Shown one piece after another: positions 1 through 8,990 of a DNA stretch of 64,000 bases. The stretch's first letter is position 1, and every line of letters begins with the position of its first letter. The position numbers were made by a program, and so were the translations under genes. Origin of the DNA: Arthrobacter cavernae (GTDB taxonomy: Bacteria; Actinomycetota; Actinomycetes; Actinomycetales; Micrococcaceae); NCBI RefSeq assembly GCF_017368795.1, contig NZ_JAFNLL010000002.1, positions 186,001-250,000 of the forward strand, written 5' to 3'. The notes below the pieces were generated by a model. The model did not search any database. It was not told the origin of the DNA and was given only the letters and a program-made list of their open reading frames with translations.

Positions 1-377
1 ACTGTCACGCCTCCCCCGCCGATCAGCCACACGACGGTCCCGGAGCCCAGCCAGCTGAAGGCCAGAGCGGTGAGGAAGGTGCGCACCCCCGCGAGGAACA
101 CCAGGAAACCGAAAATGATGAGCGGCAGGGTGTTGGACAGCAGGTGCCCCAGATTGGCGTGGAGCAACGGAAACGTCAGGATGTCCAGGAACCCGTTGAT
201 GTTCCGCGGCCGCAGCCCGAACGTGCCGTTGAGGCTGTGCTGCATGACGGTGTTCAGGAGCTCGATCACGTACAGCAGGATGACGAAGCCGCCCATGAAG
301 AGCAGCCCGCCCTTGGCCCGTTCCGCAAGTGCCTCCTTGGCCGTTCCGCTCCCGCTTCCGGGCGTTCCAAGAACCAT
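1..377 (-). CDS. Rhomboid family intramembrane serine protease, N-terminal part (cut by window edge)
   Basis: The 125 visible residues begin with a hydrophilic leader of about 25 residues, then a membrane segment (GGFVILLYVIELL). They continue with the rhomboid-type segment FPLLHANLGHLLSNTLPL, which carries the conserved His and Asn pattern, and end in SGTVVWLIGGGGVTV, just before where the catalytic GxSG should lie. Rhomboids cleave membrane proteins within the bilayer; this fold is inferred from the motifs, and the catalytic Ser and His are outside the window. A perfect AGGAGG ribosome site (385-390) supports the ATG at 377. The gene starts 14 nt after the ilvA stop and may be co-transcribed with it. 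Confidence 0.8.
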   Translation of the reverse strand, partial: MVLGTPGSGSGTAKEALAERAKGGLLFMGGFVILLYVIELLNTVMQHSLNGTFGLRPRNINGFLDILTFPLLHANLGHLLSNTLPLIIFGFLVFLAGVRTFLTALAFSWLGSGTVVWLIGGGGVT

Positions 378-391
378 TGGCCAGCCTCCTG

Positions 392-1630
392 TCAGTGCAC
401 CACGATGGGCTGGAAGCCCTCGGCGCGCAGCGCCGCCAGGACCTGCTCGCTGTGTTCGTGGCCCTTGGTTTCCAGGTTTACGGTGATGGACACATCGCCC
501 ATGCTGATGGAACCGCCCACGCGGGTGTGGTCCAGGCCGGTGACGTTGGCATCGTTTTCGGCGATGATGCGGGCGATGGTCGCCAGCGAGCCGGGACGGT
601 CGTCGAGCATCATGCGCACGGTCATGAAGCGCCCTGCGGCGGAGAGGCCGCGCTGGATCACCTTGAGCATGAGCATGGGGTCGATGTTGCCGCCGGACAG
701 GATGACAGCCGTGGTGCCCGGGTTTTCGATCTTGCCGTCCATGAGCGCGGCAACTCCCACGGCGCCGGCCGGTTCCACCACCAGCTTGGCCCGTTCCAAC
801 AGGAAGATGAGCGCCCGGGCAAGGGAATCCTCGCTGACCGTCACCACATCGTCCACGAGTTCGCGGATGATGCTGAAGGGCAACTGGCCGGGGCGTCCGA
901 CGGCGATGCCGTCAGCCATCGTGGAGACCTTCTTGAGCGGGACCAGCGCGTCCGCGGCCAGCGATGGAGGGTAGGCCGCCGCGTTTTCCGCCTGGACGCC
1001 GATGATCCGGATTTCCCGGCCGAGTTCCTTGGCGCGGGCCTTGATGGCGACCGCGACGCCGGCGAGGAGCCCGCCGCCGCCGACGCCCATCAGGATGGTG
1101 TCCACGTTGGGGATCTGCTCCAGGATTTCCAGGCCGATGGTGCCCTGGCCGGCCACGACGTCCACGTTGTCGAAGGGGTGCACGAAGACGGCGCCGGTCT
1201 CGTTGGCGTAGCGCTGTGCCTCGGCGAGGGCCTCGTCAACGTTGTGGCCGTGCAGCACCACCTCGGCACCGTGGCTGCGCGTTGCGGCCAGCTTGGGCAG
1301 CGCAACGCCCAACGGCATGTAGATGCGGGCGTTGATGCCCAGGCTCTTGGCGGCAACGGCCACACCCTGGGCGTGGTTTCCGGCCGAGGCTGCCACGACG
1401 CCGCGCTTCTTTTCCTCTTCGGAGAGCCGGGCCATGCGTACGTAGGCGCCACGGACCTTGAAGGAACCGGCGCGCTGGAGGTTCTCGCACTTGAAGAAGA
1501 CCTCGCCTCCCACCATGGCGCCCAGGGCGCGGGAAGACTCGATGGGGGTCTTGGTAATAATGCCCTCGAGCAGCTCCTGCGCCTTGAGGACATCGTCCAG
1601 GGTGACGGGCAGGGTTTCGAGGGTATTCAC
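392..1630 (-). CDS. ilvA: Threonine ammonia-lyase (threonine dehydratase) with C-terminal ACT domain
   Basis: A fold-type II PLP enzyme of 412 residues that deaminates threonine to 2-oxobutyrate, the first step towards isoleucine (or threonine breakdown). The cofactor lysine is K58 in GSFKVRGA, the phosphate-binding glycine loop is at about 184-187 (VGGGGLLAG), and SGGN follows near 317. A single ACT domain occupies about 335-412 (VRMMLDDRPGSL). The length and single ACT domain fit the short TdcB/IlvA type rather than the 510-residue enteric IlvA with two regulatory repeats. It starts 3 nt after the stop of the AI-2E family gene, so the two are probably one transcript. Whether it is biosynthetic or catabolic cannot be read from sequence. 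Confidence 0.93.
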   Translation of the reverse strand: MNTLETLPVTLDDVLKAQELLEGIITKTPIESSRALGAMVGGEVFFKCENLQRAGSFKVRGAYVRMARLSEEEKKRGVVAASAGNHAQGVAVAAKSLGINARIYMPLGVALPKLAATRSHGAEVVLHGHNVDEALAEAQRYANETGAVFVHPFDNVDVVAGQGTIGLEILEQIPNVDTILMGVGGGGLLAGVAVAIKARAKELGREIRIIGVQAENAAAYPPSLAADALVPLKKVSTMADGIAVGRPGQLPFSIIRELVDDVVTVSEDSLARALIFLLERAKLVVEPAGAVGVAALMDGKIENPGTTAVILSGGNIDPMLMLKVIQRGLSAAGRFMTVRMMLDDRPGSLATIARIIAENDANVTGLDHTRVGGSISMGDVSITVNLETKGHEHSEQVLAALRAEGFQPIVVH

Positions 1631-1633
1631 TGG

Positions 1634-2914
1634 TTATTCTCCTTTGGTGGTGTCGGCTGCCGGGTTCTCAACGGACTTCCCTTCTGCGGCCGTACTCTTC
1701 TTTGCAGCACCCTTGCCGCGGCCGGATTTCCCGCCCGGCAAGTGGATTTCCTTGATGGTGGTATCCGTGCCGGGGCCGGGCAAAGCGGCCTCCGCGCGCA
1801 GCTCCGCCGCGGCCAATCCCTCATCATGTTCCCACGTCCGGGCGGAGATGTAGCGAATCGCCGAGTTTGCTACGGCCAAGAGGGGGACGGCAAACAGTGC
1901 ACCGGGGATGCCCGCCAGGTACGATCCGGCTGCCACGGACAGGATGACGGCCACGGGATGGAGTGCCACGGCCTTGCCCATCACCAGGGGCTGCAGGATG
2001 TGGCTTTCCAGCTGCTGGACGAGCAGCACGATGGCCAGCATGATGAGCGCATTGACCGGGCCGTTGGCGACGAGGGCCAGCAGTACGGCGATGGCTCCGG
2101 TGACCAGGGCACCCACAATGGGGATGAACGAACCCATGAACACGAGCACGGCAAGCGGCAGCGCGAGCGGTACCTGGATGATGGCGGCGCCAACACCGAT
2201 GCCCACCGCGTCCACAAAGGCCACAAACATCTGGATCCGCACGTAGCTCACCATGGAGGTCCAGCCGCGGCGTCCGGCGCCATCGGCGGCCGTGCGTGCC
2301 GCGCGCGGCAGCAGCCGCACCAGGAAGCCCCAGATCCGACCGCCTTCAAGCAGGAAGAAGATCAGGATGAACAGCGCCAAGAGCAGCCCGGCAGCGAAAT
2401 GCCCGGCCGTGCTGCCGAAGGACAGGGCGCCGCTGAGAATGCTGCTGGTGTTGTCCTGTAGGGCGGCGACGCCCTCCGAAATGTATTTGTCGATCTGGTC
2501 CGCGGTCAGGTGCAGCGGCCCCTCGGACAGCCAGGACTGGACCTGCTGGATGCCGGCCAGTGCCTGATTCCACAGCTCGCCAAACCCTCTGACCAGCTGG
2601 CGGCCCACCAGGGCGAGCGCACCTGCAATCAATCCGACGAAGCCCAGCACCGTCAGTGCCACGGCGGCTCCGGTGGGCACCTTGACGCTTCTGAGCCACG
2701 CCGTGACGGGGTAGAGCAGCCCGGCAAGAAGTGCGGCCACCATGACCGGGATGATGAGGAAGCTGATTCTGCCCAGCAGCCACACGAGAACGCCGCCGAT
2801 CAGCAGGATGAGGCCCAGCCGCCACGACCAGGCGGCGGCAATCCGGATCCCGTACGGAATATGCTCGGCGATCTGGCGGTCAGTCGGGGCCTTGGCGTCC
2901 TGTGCTGGCGTCAT
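1634..2914 (-). CDS. AI-2E family transporter (PerM-like membrane protein)
   Basis: This 426-residue integral membrane protein has paired hydrophobic helices at about 30-75, a large extramembrane middle (about 95-170: VRGFGELWNQALAG...), then the family's C-terminal helix cluster with PIVGALVTGAIAVLLAL and QQLESHILQPLVMGKAVALHP near 290-330. That last segment is the strongest family signature. A basic Lys/Gly/Ala tail of about 50 residues follows. Members export small molecules or act as Na+/H+ antiporters; the substrate here is unknown and 'AI-2' should not be taken literally. AAGGA seven bases before the ATG supports the start. It is the first gene of the group with ilvA and the rhomboid. 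Confidence 0.88.
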   Translation of the reverse strand: MTPAQDAKAPTDRQIAEHIPYGIRIAAAWSWRLGLILLIGGVLVWLLGRISFLIIPVMVAALLAGLLYPVTAWLRSVKVPTGAAVALTVLGFVGLIAGALALVGRQLVRGFGELWNQALAGIQQVQSWLSEGPLHLTADQIDKYISEGVAALQDNTSSILSGALSFGSTAGHFAAGLLLALFILIFFLLEGGRIWGFLVRLLPRAARTAADGAGRRGWTSMVSYVRIQMFVAFVDAVGIGVGAAIIQVPLALPLAVLVFMGSFIPIVGALVTGAIAVLLALVANGPVNALIMLAIVLLVQQLESHILQPLVMGKAVALHPVAVILSVAAGSYLAGIPGALFAVPLLAVANSAIRYISARTWEHDEGLAAAELRAEAALPGPGTDTTIKEIHLPGGKSGRGKGAAKKSTAAEGKSVENPAADTTKGE

Positions 2915-2954
2915 TCCCCCATCCTTCCGCAGCCGGTCCCGTATGGGAAACCGC

Positions 2955-3905
2955 TCAGAGGGAAGCCGTAATGGCCCAGTTCATCGTGAACGACTCCCCC
3001 GGGGCCAGCCAGCGGAGCCCGTCGCCGCTGTTGAAGGCGTTGGCCGGCCCGGTCATGGGTTCGATCGCCACGGCCTTGGACCGGCCGGGGAAACCGTCCG
3101 TGACGAAGACATGGACGTAGGCGCAGCTCTCGTCCTGTTCCAGGCTGACGCTGCGGCCATCCGGCGCGGTCAGCACATGGCGGGCCGTGCCGCCGTCGTA
3201 CGCCAGGTCCGTGTAGGCGACGTCGAGGTCCAGCCCGGCCACGCGGGCTCCGGCCGCGAGATCGAAGTCGCCGTCCACGGGGGCGCTGCTGCGCGGGATG
3301 AGCCGTTCATCGGCCACCAGCCGGGTGCCGGCCTTGACGGTCAGCACCAGGTCTTCGCTGGGAACCTCGCCCAGGCGCAGGTAGGGGTGCGAGCCGAGCA
3401 CGAAGGGCGCGTTGCTGCCGGAGTCGTTCACCAGGGTCTGGGACACGCGCAGCTCCAGCCCGGCGTCGAGTTCGTAGCGGACGCGGTGGCGGACCAGGAA
3501 GGGGTAGCCGTGCTGCGGGAAGACCGTGGCCTCGAGGGTGACGGAGAACTCGGATTCGTCCACCAGTTCGTACGGGGCGTTGCGCAGGAGGCCGTGGCTG
3601 GCGTTGTTGCGGGAGACCTCGGTGATGTCCAGTTGCTGCTTCTTGCCGTCCAGGTACCAGACGCCGTCCTCGATCCGGTTGGCCCAGGGAGCGAGCGTGA
3701 TGCCGGTGGCTCCGGGCGGGATGTCGGCGTCGCCGTAGCTTTCCGTCAGCTGGACGCCGGCGCGGGAGTACAGGCGCAGCCCGGCAGCGAGTTCGGTGAT
3801 GACCGCGAGCGCGTCGCCGCGGCGCAGCTCGAACTGGCGTCCGCTGGCGAAGCGGCGGTGTGCGGAATCGTCGGCGGTTCCGGCGGGGGGTGTGGTCGAA
3901 GGCAT
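2955..3905 (-). CDS. Aldose 1-epimerase family protein (galactose mutarotase-like)
   Basis: A 316-residue member of the galactose mutarotase-like beta-sandwich fold, expected to interconvert alpha and beta anomers of hexoses. Recognisable blocks are APWANRIEDGVWYLDGKK, NASHGLLRNAPYELVD (a likely catalytic His), LGSHPYLRLGE (second conserved His) and a C-terminal region with AIEPMTGPANAFNSGDGL. The frame stays open further upstream, but ATG 3905 is chosen because TACGGT lies exactly six bases before it, the leaderless arrangement common in this window. It diverges from galT-galK across 90 bp, which suggests the Leloir pathway, although the protein could act on other sugars. Confidence 0.88.
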   Translation of the reverse strand: MPSTTPPAGTADDSAHRRFASGRQFELRRGDALAVITELAAGLRLYSRAGVQLTESYGDADIPPGATGITLAPWANRIEDGVWYLDGKKQQLDITEVSRNNASHGLLRNAPYELVDESEFSVTLEATVFPQHGYPFLVRHRVRYELDAGLELRVSQTLVNDSGSNAPFVLGSHPYLRLGEVPSEDLVLTVKAGTRLVADERLIPRSSAPVDGDFDLAAGARVAGLDLDVAYTDLAYDGGTARHVLTAPDGRSVSLEQDESCAYVHVFVTDGFPGRSKAVAIEPMTGPANAFNSGDGLRWLAPGESFTMNWAITASL

Positions 3906-3911
3906 GGCACC

Positions 3912-3917
3912 ACCGTA
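3912..3917 (-). promoter_or_regulatory. -10 element of leaderless promoter (aldose 1-epimerase)
   Basis: TACGGT on the minus strand, then 6 nt, then ATG 3905. No ribosome site fits between, so the mRNA probably begins at the start codon. Confidence 0.5.
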
Positions 3918-3983
3918 CTGCACTATCGAAGGCACCGTTTGTTCCTTTTTGTTTGAAACTATGCGCTTTTGGGAGTTTCGTGG

Positions 3984-3989
3984 AATGAT
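3984..3989 (+). promoter_or_regulatory. Possible -10 element of galT promoter
   Basis: AATGAT, then 6 nt, then ATG 3996. It lacks the initial T of the usual hexamer but sits at the same distance as the other leaderless promoters here, and no ribosome site is visible before galT. Confidence 0.35.
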
Positions 3990-3995
3990 GGATCC

Positions 3996-5122
<1,127 letters not shown>

Positions 5123-5126
<4 letters not shown>

Positions 5127-6283
5127 CCACCACCACCGAGGCCGGCGTCCTCGCCGCCCGCTTTGAGGAAACCTTCGGAGCAGCCCCCGACGGCGTCTGG
5201 CAGGCGCCGGGCCGCGTGAACCTGATCGGTGAACACACCGACTACAACGAAGGCTTCGTGCTGCCTTTCGCGATCGACAAGACGGCCCGCGTGGCGTTGC
5301 GGCTCCGCGACGATTCCACGGTCCGCCTGCTGTCCACTTTCGGCGGGCACGGCCTGGTCGAGTCCGGCCTTGCCGGGCTCGCCCCGGGCTCGGGATCCGG
5401 CTGGACCCGGTATCCGCTGGGCGTGGCCTGGGCACTGCAGGAACACGGCATCGAGGTCCCCGGCTTCGATCTGCTGCTCGACTCGGATGTCCCCTCCGGC
5501 GCGGGGCTCTCCTCCTCGCATGCGATAGAGTGCGCGGTCATCTCGGCCCTCAATGAGCTCACGGAGGCCCGGCTCGGCGCGGAAGAGCTGGTGCTGGCCA
5601 CGCAGCGGGCCGAGAACGTCTTTGTGGGCGCCCCCACCGGCATCATGGACCAGTCTGCCTCGCTGCGCGGCGCCAAGGGCCAGGCCGTGTTCCTCGACTG
5701 CCGGGACCAGCACGTCGAGCTTGTCCCCTTCGACGCCGAAGCGGCCGGGCTGGTCATGCTGGTGATCGACACCAAGGTCTCGCACTCCCACGCCGACGGC
5801 GGCTACGCGTCCCGGCGGGCCTCCTGCGAGCTGGGTGCCGGGCTGCTGGGCGTCACAGCACTGCGCGACGTCGGGGTGGCGGCACTGGACGACGCCGCGG
5901 CTTTGCTGGATCCCACCACCCTGCGGCGCGTGCGCCACGTGGTGAGCGAAAACGAGCGCGTGCTGCAGACAGTCAGGACCCTCGCCAACGACGGTCCGGC
6001 CGGGATCGGCGCGCTGCTCGATGCCAGCCATGCCTCCATGCGGGACGATTTCGAAATCTCCTGCCCCGAGCTGGACCTCGCCGTGGACACGAGCCGCGCG
6101 AACGGAGCCATCGGCGCCCGCATGACGGGAGGAGGTTTTGGCGGCTCCGCCATTGCCCTCACCCCGGTGGAGCACGAGCAGGCGGTGCGCGACGCCGTCG
6201 TGCGTTCCTTCGCGGAAGCAGGCTACACGGCTCCGGACATCTTCACGGTCACCCCGGCAGCCGGGGCACGCCGGATCGCCTAG
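5123..6283 (+). CDS. galK: Galactokinase
   Basis: A GHMP-superfamily kinase (386 residues) that phosphorylates galactose at C1 with ATP. It carries the galactokinase signature GRVNLIGEHTDYNEGFVLP at about 30-48, the GHMP phosphate loop PSGAGLSSS at 124-132, and the C-terminal MTGGGFGGSAIAL. These are all intact and the length is normal for bacteria. The ATG overlaps the galT stop by 4 nt, so it relies on coupled translation. Forty-eight bases separate it from the thiolase, which has its own promoter-like element. Confidence 0.96.
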
Positions 6284-6319
6284 CCCAGTGCCCCCGGGCG
6301 CGCTGCTGGGGGCCGGGCG

Positions 6320-6325
6320 TAAGCT
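6320..6325 (+). promoter_or_regulatory. -10 element of leaderless promoter (thiolase)
   Basis: TAAGCT, then 6 nt (ggggcc), then ATG 6332. The same hexamer and spacing recur before the genes at 15844 and 51335. Confidence 0.5.
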
Positions 6326-6331
6326 GGGGCC

Positions 6332-7570
6332 ATGACTGAGGCTGTCATCGTTTCCACGGCACGGAGCCCCATCGGGCGCGCCTTCAAGGGGTCCCTCAAG
6401 GACGAGCGTCCGGACGACCTCGCCACGGCCATGGTCACCGCGGCTCTGGCCAAACTGCCCGGCTTCGATCCGGCGGCCACCAACGGGCGCGGGCTCGACG
6501 ACATCCTGCTCGGCTGCGCCGAGCCCAGCGGCGAGGCCGGCTCCAACATGGCCCGCGTGGTGGCAGTATTGGCGGGCCTGGACAACGTTCCGGCGGCCAC
6601 GATCAACCGCTTCTGCGCCTCGAGCCTGCAGACACTCCGGATGGCGTTCCATGCCATCAAGGCCGGCGAAGCCCACGCCATCGTCTCGGCGGGCGTGGAG
6701 AGCGTGTCCCGCTACCAGAACTGGGCCGGCGCAGGCGAGACGGACGCCGGCAGCCGCAACCCCCTGTTCCGGGCCGCGGGCCAGCGCACCGCGGCCCGGG
6801 CGGCGTCGAACACGCCGTGGACGGACCCGCGCCTGGGCGGCCGCCTGCCTGACGTCTACATCGCCATGGGCCAGACGGCCGAGAATGTGGCCACGAGCCA
6901 CGGCATCAGCCGGGCGGAGCAGGACACCTGGGGCGTGCTGAGCCAGAACCGGGCCGAGGCGGCGATTGCCTCCGGCTACTTCACCCGTGAAATCACCCCG
7001 TACACGCGCCGGGACGGCACCGTGCTGGACCGCGACGACTCGCCCCGGCCGGGAGTGACCCTCGAGTCCGTGGCGGCCCTGGAACCGGTCTTCCGCCGCG
7101 AGGGCACCGTCACCGCCGGGAATGCCTGCCCGCTCAACGACGGCGCCGCGGCAGTGGTGGTCATGAGCGATGTGCGCGCCCGGGAACTCGGGTTCACGCC
7201 GCTTGCCCGGATCGTCTCCACTGGCATCAGCGCCCTTTCCCCCGAGCTCATGGGCATGGGACCCGTGGAATCCACGCGGCGGGCGCTCGCCCAGGCGGGC
7301 CTGGCCATGGCGGACATCGACCTGGTGGAACTCAATGAGGCCTTTGCCGTCCAGGTGGTGGCCAGCGCCCGGGAACTGGGGATCGGCGAGGAGAAGCTCA
7401 ATGTCCACGGTGGCGCCATCGCGCTGGGGCACCCCTTTGGCATGACGGGAGCACGCTTGGCCACCACGCTGATCAACGGGCTGCGCGAACGGGACGCCAC
7501 GCTGGGCCTGGCCACGCTCTGCGTGGGCGGCGGGCAGGGCATGGCCGTGGTGCTCGAGCGGCTGAACTAA
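6332..7570 (+). CDS. Thiolase family protein (acetyl-CoA C-acyltransferase)
   Basis: A 412-residue thiolase that either cleaves 3-ketoacyl-CoA (beta-oxidation) or condenses two acetyl-CoA. The nucleophilic cysteine is C95 in NRFCASSLQ. Other conserved blocks are NEAFAVQ (about 336), GGAIALGHPFGMTGAR with the catalytic His, and CVGGGQGMAVV with the second active-site Cys near the C terminus. Length and motifs fit the degradative FadA type, but substrate length cannot be judged and no partner FadB lies next to it. It stands alone after galK and ends just before a long perfect hairpin. Confidence 0.92.
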   Translation: MTEAVIVSTARSPIGRAFKGSLKDERPDDLATAMVTAALAKLPGFDPAATNGRGLDDILLGCAEPSGEAGSNMARVVAVLAGLDNVPAATINRFCASSLQTLRMAFHAIKAGEAHAIVSAGVESVSRYQNWAGAGETDAGSRNPLFRAAGQRTAARAASNTPWTDPRLGGRLPDVYIAMGQTAENVATSHGISRAEQDTWGVLSQNRAEAAIASGYFTREITPYTRRDGTVLDRDDSPRPGVTLESVAALEPVFRREGTVTAGNACPLNDGAAAVVVMSDVRARELGFTPLARIVSTGISALSPELMGMGPVESTRRALAQAGLAMADIDLVELNEAFAVQVVASARELGIGEEKLNVHGGAIALGHPFGMTGARLATTLINGLRERDATLGLATLCVGGGQGMAVVLERLN

Positions 7571-7572
7571 AC

Positions 7573-7636
7573 GAGTTTATGTACACGTAGTGCCCCAAAA
7601 GACGAGTCTTGAGGGGCACTACGTGTACATAAACTC
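7573..7636. terminator. Perfect 24-bp inverted repeat between convergent genes (bidirectional terminator or REP-like hairpin)
   Basis: Two 24-nt arms (7573-7596 and 7613-7636) pair without a mismatch around a 16-nt loop that itself contains the small palindrome AAGACGAGTCTT. It fills most of the 74 bp between the stops of the thiolase (+) and the BI-1 gene (-). There is no U-run on either side, so it is not a textbook intrinsic terminator. Confidence 0.75.
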
Positions 7637-7644
7637 CAGAGGAG

Positions 7645-8565
7645 TTAGTCGTCGCCGCGCAGGATCGACAGCAGACGGATGATCTCCACGTAGAGCCACA
7701 CGAGCGTCACGGTAAGGCCGAAGGCTGCGGTCCAGGAGTAACGCTCCGGGGCGCCGGCGCGGACGCCTTCCTCGATGCTGGTGAAGTCCATGATGAGGGA
7801 GAACGCGGCCAGGCCGATGGCCAGCAGGCCGATGAGGACACCGAGCGGGATGCCGAAGATCTCAACGCTCGTCCGCAGTCCGAACGGCTCCTGGACCGCA
7901 CCGGTCCACATCATCACCATGTTAATAAGGGCGAAGACGGCGTAGCCGATGGTGGCGATCATGAAGAAGCGCATCGCCTTGGGGGTGGCGCGCACCTTCC
8001 CGCTCTTGAAGAGCAGGAGCGTGACGCCGAAGACGGCCAGCGTGCCGATGACGGCCTGGAGGCCGACGCCCGGGTACAGGCCATCCAGGACGCGGGTCAG
8101 GCCACCCAGGAAGAGGCCCTCGAGTCCGGCGTAGGCCAGGATCAGGGCTGGCGAAGGCTGTTTCTTGAACGTGTTGACGAGGGCCAGCACGAAGCCGCCC
8201 AGGGCGCCCACCACCATGAGCACGGTGGACAGCGCCGGGGCAACGAAGAGGGTGACGGCAGCGCCAAGCACCAAGACCACCAGGCAGGCGACGGTCTTCA
8301 TGATGACGTCGTCGAAGGTCATCCGGCCGGTATCGGCCGGACCTGCGGCAGGCTGGCTGTACATCTGCTGCAGCTGCTCGGGGGTCATGTTCGGCTGGGG
8401 AGCCGCCTGGCCGAACTGGCCGTACGGGTTCTGGCCATACGCATTCTGCCCGTACGGGTTTTGGCCGTAGGGGTTCTGCGCATACGGGTTATGCGGAACA
8501 GGCGGTGCCTGCGTTGCTCCACGGAAAGACTTTCCGTTGAAGATCGGGTTTCCGCCAGATGCCAT
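7645..8565 (-). CDS. Bax inhibitor-1/YccA family membrane protein
   Basis: The 306-residue protein has about seven membrane helices from residue 90 on, with family blocks such as LTRVLDGLYPGVGLQAVIGT, FGIPLGVLIGLLAIGLAAFSLIMDF (about 245-270) and a final helix LWLYVEIIRLLSILRG-like segment. The family is often described as a pH-sensitive calcium leak; its role in bacteria is largely unknown. Residues 26-50 are low-complexity tandem NPYGQ repeats in a cytosolic N-terminal region. ATG 8565 is preferred over an upstream in-frame start because AGGAGG lies 9 bases before it. It is a single gene, convergent with the thiolase. Confidence 0.88.
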   Translation of the reverse strand: MASGGNPIFNGKSFRGATQAPPVPHNPYAQNPYGQNPYGQNAYGQNPYGQFGQAAPQPNMTPEQLQQMYSQPAAGPADTGRMTFDDVIMKTVACLVVLVLGAAVTLFVAPALSTVLMVVGALGGFVLALVNTFKKQPSPALILAYAGLEGLFLGGLTRVLDGLYPGVGLQAVIGTLAVFGVTLLLFKSGKVRATPKAMRFFMIATIGYAVFALINMVMMWTGAVQEPFGLRTSVEIFGIPLGVLIGLLAIGLAAFSLIMDFTSIEEGVRAGAPERYSWTAAFGLTVTLVWLYVEIIRLLSILRGDD

Positions 8566-8990
8566 TGCGGGTGTCCTCCTGAATAAGGGCGTAGTAATAG
8601 TCCACGATACCAAGTACTACGCCCCGCCGCCCGGGAAAGTTCCCTTGACTGCCGAGCCGCAACGCAACCGTGACGTGCCCGCTTCCACCGGCGCCGCCGT
8701 CGGGCACTTCTCGAAGACTCCCACACTCTTTAGGAGCACCGGGAAACAACAAAGGTTTACTTAAGCCCGACTACATGAATAGTTGCCTGCAGCTTCACGG
8801 TTGTTACCTGATCGCGACGTTCCCAGCCCCCTGGACGGCATTTTTTGCCGCCTCCGGGCGGTAACATAGGCGTCACATGGGTGACGGACATCACAGTCGA
8901 GGCAATGAAGAGACGTGCCGATCCCATGACCGTTCGCACCGGCCGCAAAGGCGCAGCCGGGACCACCCCCACTGTGGAGGTTTTTCCATT
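8566..8990. other. 425-bp spacer between the BI-1 gene and livHMGF
   Basis: This divergent spacer must hold the promoters of the BI-1 gene (-) and the liv operon (+). It contains a CRP-like palindrome at 8880-8895, a small GTCAC/GTGAC inverted repeat at 8873-8885 partly overlapping it, and the ribosome site GGAGG at 8976-8980. A reading frame joins upstream of livH in phase but shows no protein-like composition before residue 1 as called. I see no RNA gene here. Confidence 0.5.
8880..8895. promoter_or_regulatory. CRP-family-like operator upstream of livHMGF
   Basis: GGTGACGGACATCACA matches the TGTGA-N6-TCACA pattern of CRP/GlxR regulators at nine of ten half-site positions. It lies 95 bp before the livH start. 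A similar site precedes livK (14698-14713), which supports a shared regulator. The regulator itself is not in the window. Confidence 0.45.

Noticed and set aside
329..2461. A 710-codon frame on the plus strand
   Set aside because: It is antisense to ilvA and the AI-2E transporter gene, whose protein signatures are clear; its own composition (Gly, Asp, His, Gln-rich) is that of a shadow.
8861..8876. GlnR-type nitrogen-control box (GTAAC-N6-GTCAC) before livH
   Set aside because: Only one pair of elements is seen and the second does not match the GAAAC half; the overlapping CRP-like palindrome is a better match and has a partner before livK.
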